DNA of 64,000 bases, taken from the NCBI GenBank assembly GCA_963783945.1, contig CAWAPS010000006.1:186001-250000 (forward strand), in the 5' to 3' direction. Below the pieces are notes generated by a model, which had not been told where the DNA came from, ran no database searches, and saw only the letters and a list, made by a program, of their open reading frames with translations. The translations under genes and the position numbers were made by a program. Positions 9,105 to 18,633 of this stretch are shown here, one piece after another (the first letter of the stretch is position 1; each line of letters begins with the position of its first letter). This DNA is from CAWAPS01 sp963783945 (lineage in GTDB: Bacteria > Actinomycetota > Acidimicrobiia > Acidimicrobiales > Palsa-688).

Positions 9105-9445
9105 TTACCACTTCCCGCCGGCGGGACGCACTGCACGGGCCAACCGTAGGTGCTGCTCCATTGATCGTCAAGGCTGGCGCCGTGACCGAACCGCACCCAC
9201 AGGCCAGGAGGCTGTTCTCCGCCGATGGGGACCGGCGGAACCTTCGGCGTCTCAATACCCAGACTCCTTCAAGTTTACGTAGGATGTCAGTGTGGAGCCT
9301 GTCGGAGAGGCCGCGTGAGATAGATGCCGGCCATTCGTCGAGTCACTCACGAGGGACACAGTGCATTGGAATGGCGGGTACGAACGGCCGCCATCGCTCT
9401 CGCACGAGGCCAGGCTCGCGACGGGCTCCACACGGGCCGGGGGGC
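9105..9445. other. 341-base divergent intergenic region
   Basis: Lies between the leftward SnoaL-like gene and the rightward MFS gene. I see no convincing gene. It should hold both promoters; an AT-richer stretch near 9265-9290 is the likeliest MFS promoter area, but no clear -35/-10 pair can be named. An in-frame ATG at 9161 upstream of the MFS gene gives low-complexity sequence and was not used. Confidence 0.5.
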
Positions 9446-10927
9446 ATGAACAAGAAAACCTCCGAACCGCCGGTGACGCTCCCACATGGGCCGGCGGCCG
9501 CTCCCCGGCGCGCCATCGTCCCGACACTGGTCCTCACCGCAACGGTCACCTCGGCGATCGGCAGCCTGGGGGCGCCCCTTCTCGAAACCATCGCGAGGGA
9601 CGACCATGTCACCCTCAGCAGCGCGCAGTGGTCGTTGACCCTGCCGATGCTGGTCGGTGCGGTGGTCGCTCCCGTGCTCGGCCGTCTGGGGGATGGACCA
9701 GCCCGGAGAAACGTGATCCTGTGGACGCTCGCCGTCGTGCTGGTGGGCAGCGTCGTGGTTGCCATCCCTGGGTGGGGATTTGCCGCCCTCCTGGTCGGTC
9801 GAAGCATGCAAGGACTTGGCTTTGCCCTCATGCCGCTGACCATGGCGGTCGCCCGCGACAGCCTCCCGGAGTCGCGGTCGGGTCCGGCGATTGCCATCTT
9901 GTCGATTGCCGCTACTGCGGGGATCGGTCTCGGATACCCCCTGACGGGTCTGCTCGACGAAACGGTCGGGCTGCACGCCTGCTTCTGGGTCGGTGCGGTA
10001 ATGGCGGGCGGAGCGTTGCTCCTGAACATGGTTGTTCTGCCTACCTCGGGCCACCTGCACCGCCGTCCGCTCGACGGGGCCGGCGGGGTGCTGATCGGAT
10101 GCGGTCTCCTCGCCCTCTTGATAGCGGTCACCGAGGGCAGTACCTGGGGATGGGTTTCCGCCGGAGTGTTGGTACTCCTCGGGACTGCCGTCATCCTCAT
10201 CGTGGCGTGGGTCTACCGCGAGTTGTCCACACCTCACCCGGTGGTCGACTTGCGCCTGCTCCGCCACCGATCCGTGGCCGTAACCAACGCCACCGCCTTC
10301 CTGATCGCGATGGCGATGTACATGTTCCTCCCACTGTTGACGAATTACGTCCAGGCACCCCCCTCGGGAGGTTACGGGTTCGGGGCGTCGGTGCTGGTGA
10401 CCGGATTGATGCTCGTGCCGTTCGCGGTGCTCAGCACGTCCATGAGCCGGGTGGCAAGGATGATTGGGCACCGGGTACCCCCGGAGCGCATGGTGCCGAT
10501 CGGGGCCATGCTCATGGCCCTGGCAACCATCATGTTCATCGTGGCATCTGGCGCCCTCTGGGAGGCGTTTGTGGCTACCGGTCTCGTGGGTATGGGGGTT
10601 GGCTTGAGCTTCGCCGCCATGCCCGGGTTGATCATTCGCTCGATACCGACCGCCGAGACCGGAAGTGCGCTGGGCTTCTACCAGGTGGTCCGCACCGTCG
10701 GTTTCGCCCTGGGCAGCGGCGTCTCTGCGTCGATACTGGCGGCCTATACCTTGAGCGGTCAACTGCTGCCGGAGCGCTCCGGCTTCGAGGCGGCTTTCGC
10801 GGCCAGCGCAGCCATTTGCATCGCGGCAGCAATGGTCAGCACCTTGCTCCGCCAACCACAAACCGCCGGCACCTCAGCTACCCCGATGCCGACATCCGTC
10901 ACTCCCGCCGTGGCCCCCGGCTCCTAG
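9446..10927 (+). CDS. MFS transporter, probable drug/proton antiporter (14 TM)
   Basis: A 493-residue integral membrane protein of the DHA2 (EmrB/QacA) type with about 14 hydrophobic segments. The loop between TM2 and TM3 carries the MFS signature GRLGDGPARRN, and the central loop PHPVVDLRLLRHRSVAVTN is typical of DHA2 exporters. Likely function: proton-driven efflux of a hydrophobic compound or pathway intermediate. ATG 9446 has a G-rich sequence upstream and begins directly before the first membrane segment; upstream in-frame starts add unlikely sequence. The tail is Pro/Thr-rich. Confidence 0.88.
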   Translation: MNKKTSEPPVTLPHGPAAAPRRAIVPTLVLTATVTSAIGSLGAPLLETIARDDHVTLSSAQWSLTLPMLVGAVVAPVLGRLGDGPARRNVILWTLAVVLVGSVVVAIPGWGFAALLVGRSMQGLGFALMPLTMAVARDSLPESRSGPAIAILSIAATAGIGLGYPLTGLLDETVGLHACFWVGAVMAGGALLLNMVVLPTSGHLHRRPLDGAGGVLIGCGLLALLIAVTEGSTWGWVSAGVLVLLGTAVILIVAWVYRELSTPHPVVDLRLLRHRSVAVTNATAFLIAMAMYMFLPLLTNYVQAPPSGGYGFGASVLVTGLMLVPFAVLSTSMSRVARMIGHRVPPERMVPIGAMLMALATIMFIVASGALWEAFVATGLVGMGVGLSFAAMPGLIIRSIPTAETGSALGFYQVVRTVGFALGSGVSASILAAYTLSGQLLPERSGFEAAFAASAAICIAAAMVSTLLRQPQTAGTSATPMPTSVTPAVAPGS

Positions 10928-10977
10928 CGGGCCGTCGACGATCCCTGCCGGCTGTCGGGAGCCTCAGCCCGGTCGGA

Positions 10978-11310
10978 TCAAGGGCCCGGCTCTACGACGC
11001 ATTCGAGTGAGGTGGCGCCCGAATCGGGTATGCGTGCCTGACCCCAGCATTCCACCGGGAACGAGACCATGACCATGGAGTACAGCAGGTGCATCAGGTT
11101 GACCACGTCCTCGGGCATGTCATCGAGGGGGTATTGGTTGCAGTACTCGATGGCATTACGGGCCCGCGGGGTTGTGGCGTCATAGAGCCCCTGCATCTCG
11201 TCCATCGAACTGGCCATCCGCTTGGCGAAGCGCTCGGTCTCGCGGCCCAGACACCAAGCGGCGGCGAACGGCTCCAGATCGGCGAAGTCCGCGGGCAACA
11301 TGGCCATCAT
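10978..11310 (-). CDS. Small conserved-looking protein of unknown function
   Basis: 110 residues from ATG 11310, which has GGGGAGAGAGG upstream. The protein is acidic, mostly helical by composition, with DFADLEPFAAAWC, RFAKRMASSMDEMQGLYDA and PEDVVNLMHLLYSM as its clearest segments. No catalytic motif is visible. It lies 87 bases downstream of the frameshifted acyl-CoA reductase gene on the same strand, so the two may share a transcript. I do not assign a function. Confidence 0.65.
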   Translation of the reverse strand: MMAMLPADFADLEPFAAAWCLGRETERFAKRMASSMDEMQGLYDATTPRARNAIEYCNQYPLDDMPEDVVNLMHLLYSMVMVSFPVECWGQARIPDSGATSLECVVEPGP

Positions 11311-11397
11311 CTCTTCACACCTCTCTCCCCTAAAGGCTGACCACCGGTGCGGCATCGAGCGGCGCCGACCTGCGATGACCACCATTCTGTGGTGCGG

Positions 11398-12880
11398 TCA
11401 GACAAGTCCCGCCGACTCGTCGAGGACCCACCGCACCATACGCCTCATCGGCTCGGTGCCGTCGTGGGGGACGCCGAAGCGCTGGGCGGGGTCCGAGCCG
11501 GGCGGGTCGCCGACGAGGTGGCCGTCGCCCGGCTGTATCCTCTGGACGCCGTGGAGGGCCAGCTCGTCGCGCAATTCCTGGCGGAGACGCTCCGGATAGA
11601 CGCCGACAGTCTGCGTCTCCTCGGTCACCCATTGCGGCACCCGGCTGATGTCGGGAACGGGCACGAGGTTCACGATGCGGTTGGTCAGCTGGCCGGAGAA
11701 CTCGACGGGTTCGTCGGCGGTGCGGGAGACCACCACGCCCCCGAAAGAGCTGTCCCCAATAACTCTGTAGTACTCATCGTCGAGGGCTACGGCCTCTGAA
11801 TTCATCGTCGAGGTCGGCGTCGGCCCGCTTGGGTGCCGTCGAGATTTCGGATGGCAGCTCACCAAACGCCTTGTGTATGGCGTGCCCGAAGGTCTCGAGC
11901 CGCTCGAGATCCTCGTCCTCGGTAGAGCACTCGACATAGACCACCCGGGTGCTCGAGCAGGCCGTCTGGTTCATGTGCCCGGCCATGGTCGCCACTCCTC
12001 TGGCTGCCTCGTCCATGGCATCGCCTGTTTCGAGGGCCTCGTGACCGACGATGGATATGGACAGCTTGGGGTTCATGGCGATCAGCTCGATGCCCGGCAC
12101 CAGGTACTTGTTGATGTGCACCATGGACGCCATGCCGCCCCACGCCGTGAGCTTCTCGATTCGAGACGGACGCAGAACCTGACGCTCGACCTCCTCGTCC
12201 CCGCCTTTCCAGTAAGCCACGGCGAAATGCTTGGTTACCGGATGGTTGGGGTCGAGATCGATCATGGACTGCACGATCGCCGCCGCGGTGTAAGGATCGT
12301 TGGACGGCATCTTGATCAAGCAATCGCACTTGCACAGGGCCGACCGGACCACGGTTATGGCCGCGGTGATCGGGACGTTGCCGGCGATGATGTGCATATT
12401 CCGGGTGCCGATCGCCCGCATCCGCATGAACGACTGCCCGGGGGCGCCCCGCTCGACCCAGCCGTCCAGATATGCCTTGCCGACCGTCTTCTCAACCATG
12501 CCTTCGAGGCGGGCCCGACTGAACTGGTAGGGGAAATTATCGTATATCGGCCGCAGCACCGGCTCGGTCAGCTCGCCGGCGTCGAGCGCCAGGCGGAACG
12601 CCGCGTACATCATGGGATTGTCATCGAGCGTCAAGCGCGGTCCGAGCTGAACGAGGAAGTCGACGATCTCGTCGACGGGCAGCTCGTGGAGATCCCGCAT
12701 CTCGCTCGGGTCCGCCAGCGTGAGCTGGTTGGCATACTTGGCCGGATCCGGCGTGCGAAAACGGGCGCCGACCCGGCCGCCGAACTCGACCGCATTGTCG
12801 CCGGGTTCTATGACCCGGCCGCGGATCAAGAATGGAATATCGACAACGGATGTCTCAGGATTTGCGGTTGCGACTGCCAT
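11398..12880 (-). pseudogene. Acyl-CoA reductase, LuxC family, interrupted by a +1 frameshift
   Basis: LuxC-type enzymes reduce acyl-CoA or acyl-protein thioesters to aldehydes with NADPH. The first frame (12880 to about 11806) holds the Rossmann/aldehyde-dehydrogenase-like part with IIAGNVPITAAI and the probable nucleophile Cys in HMNQTACSSTRVV. It then runs into a stop within 13 codons. A second frame resumes at EAVALDDEYYRV and continues to 11398 through DSSFGGVVVSRT. The span is 1483 bases, exactly one more than 494 codons, so removing one base near 11791-11806 restores a full-length protein. ATG 12880 has GAGG six bases upstream. The cause may be real decay or an assembly error. Confidence 0.78.
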
Positions 12881-13027
12881 TGGATACCTCAGATCGTTTC
12901 CAAATAGTCGATAAAGCAACTGTAAGCCGTCACTGTCCCGGTACAGCGCCTGTCGTCCTTGACGCTTCGACCGCGGACGGACCAGTGCGGCTCACCGGCT
13001 TCCCCTCATCTCCGACGTCATCACCAA

Positions 13028-13047
13028 AGTACACAACAGTGTATACT
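13028..13047. promoter_or_regulatory. TetR operator candidate
   Basis: A 20-base imperfect palindrome with core TACAC-AACA-GTGTA (13030-13043) and outer AGTA/TACT. Seven of ten positions pair. It lies in the 260-base gap between the divergent acyl-CoA reductase and TetR genes, the classic position for an autoregulated TetR site. Confidence 0.5.
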
Positions 13048-13140
13048 TCCTTGTCAAGCCCTTGTGAACGACGTTACACCTTGGGGGAGCAGAATCGTGA
13101 ATCGAGTCGCCTGCGCCGTCCGGCCCATGGAGGAATTGCG

Positions 13141-13803
13141 TTGACTCATAGCTCCTCCGTGGCCCAGGGAGAACAAATCGACCGCCGGCGCACCGGGCGG
13201 CCGACCCAGGCCGAAGTGGCCGAGCTCGAGGAGCGGCTTCAACGCGCCGCCCTCGACGCGTTCCTCGACCGGGGATACGACGGCACGACCATCGAAGCCA
13301 TTGCCAGTGCGGCTGGCATCACCAGGCGCACCCTGTACGCCCGCTACCCGGACAAGGAAGCTTTGTACGTCGCTGTCATTACCCGGGCCCGCACCCGCCT
13401 GACCTGGGACCAATCCGACTTCACCGTCGATTTCTCGGACCTTACCGAAGCGCTGACGGCCATCGCCCGCTCGGCCGTCGCCCGCGCTGTCAACCCCGAG
13501 GTGGTGCGGCTCGAGCGGATCGTCATGACCGAATCGAGCCGCTTCCCCGAACTGGTGATCTTCGGCCGCTCTACTCCGTTGTCACCCCGAATGCAGACGG
13601 TCATGGACCTGCTGCGGCATCATGAGTCCACCGGCGCCATCACTGTTGACGACGTCGAACTGGCGGCGGAGCAGTTCCTGGCCATGGTGTCGCTGATGCC
13701 CGCCCGGTTGGCGGCAGTCGGTGTGTTCCGCTCCGGGGACGCCGAGGAGCGACATATCGAGCACGCAGTTGCGCTGTTTCTGCGGGGCGTGCTCAGCCGC
13801 TGA
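13141..13803 (+). CDS. TetR-family transcriptional regulator
   Basis: A 220-residue regulator. The N-terminal HTH is clear: LQRAALDAFLDRGYDGTTIEAIASAAGITRRTLYARYPDKEALYVAVI, beginning about residue 30. The C-terminal domain resembles the AefR-like group. The TTG at 13141 is chosen because GGAGG lies seven bases upstream; longer in-frame starts would run through the intergenic region. It is divergent from the acyl-CoA reductase gene, and the palindrome at 13028-13047 lies between them, so it probably represses both. The ligand may be an acyl-CoA or aldehyde (inference). Confidence 0.85.
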   Translation: MTHSSSVAQGEQIDRRRTGRPTQAEVAELEERLQRAALDAFLDRGYDGTTIEAIASAAGITRRTLYARYPDKEALYVAVITRARTRLTWDQSDFTVDFSDLTEALTAIARSAVARAVNPEVVRLERIVMTESSRFPELVIFGRSTPLSPRMQTVMDLLRHHESTGAITVDDVELAAEQFLAMVSLMPARLAAVGVFRSGDAEERHIEHAVALFLRGVLSR

Positions 13804-13839
13804 ACGGGAGGTGGTGGGCCCGGACGGGCATGGGGAGGC

Positions 13840-14484
13840 TCAGGGATAGAGGGGGCCGTTCACTGCGAAGCCAAGGGGCTCGGCCCAGCGGTTGCGGAAC
13901 GTGACCTCTTCGACGGGTGCCCGTTCGGCCACCCCCCACCGCCCGGTCGGATAGCCGAAGGTGACGCACCCGGCCATGAGCCACCCTTCCCCATCCGGAA
14001 CCCCCAGGATCTTGTACACGTCCTCGGCCCGGCCGGCCAGCATGCGGGTGAAGCAGGTTCCGATGCCTTCGCCGCGTGCGGCGAGCATGGCGTTCCAGAG
14101 CGCCGGGAGGACCGAGTACACGTCATCTCTGGCGAAGCCGAACAGAAGCAGAGGGTAGCGATGGAAGTTTTCCGCCAGATAGTCGGCCGACCGCATCACC
14201 CTCAGATGGGCCTGGCTACCGGGGTCGTCAGGCGTCGCCTCTGCCGCAGCTGTCCGGTCGCCGTAATACGTCCGCCCCTGGGTATACAGCTCGCGATAGA
14301 TCGCCCCGAGCTGCTGCCTGACCTCCGGGTCGTCGACCAGCAGGAACTGCCATGTCTGCGTGTTTCCTGCGCTCGGGACCCGCACAGCAGCATCGAGTAT
14401 CCGAGCCTGGATGTTCTGCGGGACAGGTTCATCCGTGATCCGTCGCATGGCGCGGGTGGTGTAGAGGGCTTCTCTCAGGTCCAT
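13840..14484 (-). CDS. Nitroreductase family protein
   Basis: A 214-residue FMN-dependent oxidoreductase. The N-terminal MDLREALYTTRAMRRI holds the conserved arginines that contact the FMN phosphate, followed by PSAGNTQTWQFLLV (about 32-45), the typical FMN segment. WNAMLAARGEGIGTCFTRM and LGVPDGEGWLMAGCVTFGYP complete the family pattern. It may reduce a nitro group, quinone or enone. ATG 14484 is used because the longer frame adds non-coding-looking sequence. It is convergent with the TetR gene and shares a strand with the amidohydrolase gene upstream, 67 bases away. Confidence 0.85.
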   Translation of the reverse strand: MDLREALYTTRAMRRITDEPVPQNIQARILDAAVRVPSAGNTQTWQFLLVDDPEVRQQLGAIYRELYTQGRTYYGDRTAAAEATPDDPGSQAHLRVMRSADYLAENFHRYPLLLFGFARDDVYSVLPALWNAMLAARGEGIGTCFTRMLAGRAEDVYKILGVPDGEGWLMAGCVTFGYPTGRWGVAERAPVEEVTFRNRWAEPLGFAVNGPLYP

Positions 14485-14551
14485 GCTTCCAACGTAATCA
14501 CTTGGACCCGGCCCGGCTCGGTTAGTGCCTGTGAATAGTGCCGAACGCCTG

Positions 14552-15907
14552 CTACCTCGGCATCGTGGCCAGGGCGATGTCCTGCCCGAGTAGGGCGTCG
14601 ATCGCATCGGGAGCGATTTGCTCCGGCGGCTTGAGATAGCCACCGCGGGCGTCCCAGTTGGCGAGGAGGCGAGGATCGAGGTTCGGGGTGCGCCCGGTGA
14701 CGTCGGCAACGGTCGGCCCGATCCGCTCAGCTACGGCGGCCAGCCTGGCCCGGTCCAGCCCCAGCACCCGGATGGCGTTCTCCCCGAGCATCAGCCGTAG
14801 CTCGTCGTCGGGCACGCCGGCGAACGCGTCGCTCAGCCAGTCCCGGGTGTTGGGCCAGGTCCCCTCGGCGTGGGGGTAGTCGCGTCCGAAGAAGATCGTC
14901 TCTATGCCCATCTCGTGGCGCATGGCCACCTCGGACTTGTGCACGAACGACAGCGACATCAGGCAGTTGGCTCGCCAGTACTCGCTGGGTCGGCGCTTCG
15001 CCGGGAGATCGGCCCGGGCCCGGTCGTACGCCTCGTCCAGGTGGCGCAGAGTCTCCGGCAGCCAGTCACCGCGGACCTCGGTCATCACCAACCTGAGCTT
15101 CGGATGGCGATCGAAGACACCACCCAGCATCAGCTGCCACATGGCTCGACGTGGTCGCAGATCCAGGGAGAAGAACCCTTCGGCGTTGTTGATGATCTCC
15201 GACAGCAGGTCGTCCCGGCCGGCCGCCTCCATGTTGCGCTGGATGTCCTCGATCTTGGACATGAACTCGCGCTGTTCCGACCCATACCCGGCGTGGATCA
15301 CGATCGGCATGCCGAGATCCTCACAGGCCGACCAGAACGGGTCGAAGAACTCGTCGTACAGGGCGGGCAGGTCCGACCGGGCGGTCATCATTGGCACGTA
15401 GGTGCCGGCGAAGCCGTGCTCGGCCAGCCAGTTGAGCTCGGCCAGCATCGCCTGGAGGCCCGGAGCCGTCGCCGCGTCGCCGACGCACAGAATCCGATCG
15501 TTGGCGGCACCGAAGGCATCCACGGCCCATCGGTGATAGGCGCGCGTGCCCGCTGCTACCACTTCCTGCGGGTACGTCCGGTACAGCGGGCTGAGCGGAA
15601 GGATCGCCCGCGGATCTCCCGCATACACCATCTCGGCGGCCACCCCTTCGCGGTCCATCTCGGCCAGTCGCCGGTCGCCATCCCAAGCGCCGGCGTAGCC
15701 ACCTGACGCCCACGCCCCGTCCGTGTCCATCACCTCGAGGAGCTCGGGCGGGAAGTTGGCGAACAACCCGAGCAACTCGACGTACCGCGCGTTGTCCTCG
15801 TACATCTCGGGCAGAAGATCGTGGTATTTGGCCTCGAGATAATCCGCCCACGCTTCGGGCAGAGGCGTGGCATGAGAATCGCCCGAGACCACGATCAGCT
15901 TGTCCAT
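14552..15907 (-). CDS. Amidohydrolase-2 family metal-dependent hydrolase
   Basis: A 451-residue TIM-barrel protein of the ACMSD/amidohydrolase-2 group, which includes decarboxylases and hydrolases of aromatic acids. The first-strand metal motif appears as VVSGDSHATP. The middle strand has MPIVIHAGYG, and the C-terminal DYPHAEGTWPN holds the conserved Asp. It is one of five members in this window, pointing to repeated use of this enzyme class in the local catabolism. ATG 15907 has GGAGG four bases upstream; an ATG 15 bases further up lies before that site. Substrate unknown. Confidence 0.85.
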   Translation of the reverse strand: MDKLIVVSGDSHATPLPEAWADYLEAKYHDLLPEMYEDNARYVELLGLFANFPPELLEVMDTDGAWASGGYAGAWDGDRRLAEMDREGVAAEMVYAGDPRAILPLSPLYRTYPQEVVAAGTRAYHRWAVDAFGAANDRILCVGDAATAPGLQAMLAELNWLAEHGFAGTYVPMMTARSDLPALYDEFFDPFWSACEDLGMPIVIHAGYGSEQREFMSKIEDIQRNMEAAGRDDLLSEIINNAEGFFSLDLRPRRAMWQLMLGGVFDRHPKLRLVMTEVRGDWLPETLRHLDEAYDRARADLPAKRRPSEYWRANCLMSLSFVHKSEVAMRHEMGIETIFFGRDYPHAEGTWPNTRDWLSDAFAGVPDDELRLMLGENAIRVLGLDRARLAAVAERIGPTVADVTGRTPNLDPRLLANWDARGGYLKPPEQIAPDAIDALLGQDIALATMPR

Positions 15908-16040
15908 ATGACCTCCATCCATTTCGCACCCCCGATGGCCGCGATTCTACAGTTTCTCCGGCCGAGCACCCGATCGCCGATCGCCTCCAGACGCGGCGCG
16001 AAACGGCCTGACTCTTGCCCGGCCTGTCCGGCCGCCGGTC

Positions 16041-17063
16041 TCAGGAGGCGGCCTGGCGCAGCCCGGGCATGACCTCCTCGGTGAGAAGCCGGCGGTACTC
16101 GGCCACGTGCTCGGGGGCGGAGACGGGGTGGACCCCGATGAGCATGATCCGGTCAAGCCCGACAGCCACCAGTCCGGCGAGCTTCTCCACACAGTGGTCT
16201 ACGGAACCGACAACCCCGAAGCGATCGATGAAGTCGTCATCGAGGTAGGCGACGTGGGAGGCGTCCGGCCGGGCGTGCCGTGCCATGTCGTAGTTGTCAC
16301 CGAGCGCCTTGAACACGTTGGCATCCCGCGGGTCCAGGCCACCGAGGGGATGGCCGGGCATGCCGGAAAAATGGGCGTATGCCGCGAGTGGGCCTCGTGC
16401 CAGGTCGTGGGCGATCCGGGGGTCCGGGTGGGCCACCACCGCCAGGTAGGCGCCGAAGGACAGGGAACCCGGATCTCCACCGGACTCAGCTCTGACCCGA
16501 CGGGCCAGGTCGATGCCATCCCGCAAGCGAGAAATGTCGGCGCCGACGTTGAAACTGATCTGGTCGGCCAGGCGAGCAGCCACGGCTATCACCTTGGGGC
16601 CGGTAGCGGCAACATCGACGGGGACCTTGGGCACGTCCGGCGTAAGCCACTGCAGCCGGTCCGTGGGACTGCTCACATCCCCGGCGTCGCTTCGCAGATA
16701 GCGCTGGAGCCGGGCCAGGAAGTCGGCCAGCTCCGCCACCGTGGCGGCACGTTCACCAATCAGGGTGACGGCCGAATCGCCTCGGCCCACGCCCATCATG
16801 ACCCGTCCCGGGAACTCGACCTGCACGCTGGCGATGGCGCAGGCCGCAGCAGCCGGATGACGGGTAACCGGGTTCGTAACCCGCACGCCGAGTTGAATCC
16901 GCTCGGTCGCGGCGGCGGCAAGGGTGAGCCCGACAAACGGGTCGGACGCCACGCACTGCGTGTCACCGAAGCTGAGGCCATCGAATCCGTCGGCCTCCGC
17001 CCGTCGGGCCATGTCGACAGCCTGGCCTGGTCTGCTGGCTCCAGCGGTCCATATGTCTACCAT
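16041..17063 (-). CDS. LLM-class F420-dependent oxidoreductase
   Basis: A 340-residue luciferase-like barrel protein. The N-terminus has AVDMARRAEADGFDGLSFGD, then RIQLGVRVTNPVTRHPAAAACAIA and GRVMMGVGRGDSAVTLIG, the pattern of F420-dependent enzymes such as methylene-tetrahydromethanopterin reductase relatives. ATG 17063 has GGAGG nine bases upstream. It lies 64 bases downstream of the CMD gene on the same strand. It is the second of three such enzymes in the window and clearly different from the one at 5423. Substrate unknown. Confidence 0.82.
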   Translation of the reverse strand: MVDIWTAGASRPGQAVDMARRAEADGFDGLSFGDTQCVASDPFVGLTLAAAATERIQLGVRVTNPVTRHPAAAACAIASVQVEFPGRVMMGVGRGDSAVTLIGERAATVAELADFLARLQRYLRSDAGDVSSPTDRLQWLTPDVPKVPVDVAATGPKVIAVAARLADQISFNVGADISRLRDGIDLARRVRAESGGDPGSLSFGAYLAVVAHPDPRIAHDLARGPLAAYAHFSGMPGHPLGGLDPRDANVFKALGDNYDMARHARPDASHVAYLDDDFIDRFGVVGSVDHCVEKLAGLVAVGLDRIMLIGVHPVSAPEHVAEYRRLLTEEVMPGLRQAAS

Positions 17064-17127
17064 GACAACCCACCTCCCAACGATGCAGATTCCATGATGC
17101 CCCCGCCGGGTGGGGCCTGGTCCTGCT

Positions 17128-17694
17128 TCACGGACTTCGCCGTCCGGCGCGTTCGCACACCTCGTCCACTTCTTGCTGGAACACCGTTGCGTGAAGGAAT
17201 CCCACATACGCGGCGAACTGCACGACGACCTCGTCGAGCTCCGCCTTGTCGAGATGACCGGCCTCGTGCGCGGCCGCGATCTCTGACGTGGCGTTCTGGC
17301 TCAGGGCGGCGCAAGTGATCGTCACCAACCGGCGTTCACGGTCGTTGAGCTCGCCGCCCTGGTGGACCGGTGGGCTTCCCACCCGCTCACACGCGGCAGC
17401 CAGAATATGCCCGAGGCGGTCGCGGTCGGCCGGGCGGCAAAAGGCGATCGCCTGCTCGAGCTCCCGCCGGGTGAGATCGCCCGACGCTAACGACCCGAAG
17501 AGATGGGCCCGAGCCGGCCCCTCCCCCTCCACGACGGTGGTGCAAGGGATGGTAACCAGCCGGCGGTCACGGCGGCTGAGCCCGGGGCGGGCCCATACCT
17601 GGCCGAACACGAAGCCCCGGGTAAGAGCAATCATCGGTGAGCTGGCCGGTCCGGGTTCGGGAGAGCAGGTAACGGCGCGCATCACGGCGGTCAC
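17128..17694 (-). CDS. Carboxymuconolactone decarboxylase family protein, two-domain
   Basis: About 188 residues with two CMD-like halves: LSRRDRRLVTIPCTTVV in the first and LNDRERRLVTITCAALS in the second, each preceding a helix pair. The second half ends LDEVVVQFAAYVGFLHA, the typical C-terminal helix, while no CxxC pair is present. The GTG at 17694 is preferred because AGGGG sits seven bases upstream; ATG 17658 and an ATG at 17718 are alternatives. It is probably co-transcribed with the F420-type oxidoreductase downstream. The duplicated architecture resembles two-domain PcaC-like proteins. Confidence 0.75.
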   Translation of the reverse strand: MTAVMRAVTCSPEPGPASSPMIALTRGFVFGQVWARPGLSRRDRRLVTIPCTTVVEGEGPARAHLFGSLASGDLTRRELEQAIAFCRPADRDRLGHILAAACERVGSPPVHQGGELNDRERRLVTITCAALSQNATSEIAAAHEAGHLDKAELDEVVVQFAAYVGFLHATVFQQEVDEVCERAGRRSP

Positions 17695-17868
17695 GTCTGC
17701 ACCCCTCACGTCGTCCACTGGACCGGCGAGCGTACCTGACGCTCAGACTGATCGCTCGCGCCCGGGAGGCAGGTCGGACGTACCGGCCAGGACGCCGAGT
17801 GAAGCCGCAATATCAGATCGCATCAGAGCGTCAGTCCGCGCTGATGCTCTGATGGGGTGCGGCTGCGA

Positions 17869-18633
17869 TCAGGCGCCGAGCCGGTCGAGTATCTCGGTGG
17901 CCCGCTCGAGGCTACGGCGGGTCGCCGACAGGTAGCCCTCAGCTTCGATCCTCGGGCCGATGAGCTCGAGGTCGAACATACCTTCGTAGCCGGCGTCGAG
18001 GATGATCTTGAGCAGCCGCTCCAATGGGATGTCGCCGTCACCGATCACCGCCCGGTTGGGTGAGGACAAGCTGCCTATCTTGTAATCGCCGATCTGGACG
18101 AGGGTGATCATATCGATGTTGTCACGGACGAGCTGCTCCAGCCCGCGCTCGTACCAACAGCACTCCAGTTCGAGTATCGCGCCTGTCCCCGCCTGCCGAG
18201 CCAGGGCGAGGGTGTCGCGGAGCGTGAATATGAAGCTGAGGTCGAGCCGAAGGGAGTTGGTCGGCTGGATGGCGAATTTGACTCCGAGCTCCTTAGCCCG
18301 AGCGACGACAGGCGCGATGCCCTCGCAGAACTCCTCCGCCGCTTCCTCCCACAGCCGTGACCCAATGCTCCCCGGGGTGAGCCACACCGAATCCGCTCCT
18401 ACTGCAGCCCCGAACTCCAGCGCTTCGTTGACCACGCGCCGTTCGGTGACGACGTTCGTCACCCGCAAACCCGAGTTGGCCACCAAAGTGGTGTCGAAGC
18501 CGATCGGCTCGAGCTTGGTAGAAATCATACCGACGTTGTTGACTCCGAGCTCCTTCCAGAACTCGATCTCTTCGACGAACGGGATGGGTCCGGCACACTC
18601 TTCGTCGACGGATAAGCGGGGATGCACTGACAT
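17869..18633 (-). CDS. Sugar phosphate isomerase/epimerase-like TIM barrel
   Basis: A 254-residue protein of the xylose-isomerase-like (AP endonuclease 2) fold. Typical strands are NVGMISTKLEPIGF early, VKFAIQPTNSLRLDLSF around 119-135, ILELECCWY around 154-162, LVQIGDYKIGS around 178-188 and GMFDLELIGPRIEAEGY near the C-terminus. The conserved Glu, Asp and Gln/His positions suggest a divalent-metal site. It stands alone, divergent from the peptidase gene. A role in isomerising a sugar acid or a catabolic keto acid is possible but not shown. Confidence 0.75.
   Translation of the reverse strand: MSVHPRLSVDEECAGPIPFVEEIEFWKELGVNNVGMISTKLEPIGFDTTLVANSGLRVTNVVTERRVVNEALEFGAAVGADSVWLTPGSIGSRLWEEAAEEFCEGIAPVVARAKELGVKFAIQPTNSLRLDLSFIFTLRDTLALARQAGTGAILELECCWYERGLEQLVRDNIDMITLVQIGDYKIGSLSSPNRAVIGDGDIPLERLLKIILDAGYEGMFDLELIGPRIEAEGYLSATRRSLERATEILDRLGA

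Noticed and set aside
9347..10861. 504-codon open frame antisense to the MFS gene
   Set aside because: High GC makes long open antisense frames common; its translation is rich in His, Gln, Arg and Gly with no domain, while the MFS frame has 14 membrane segments.
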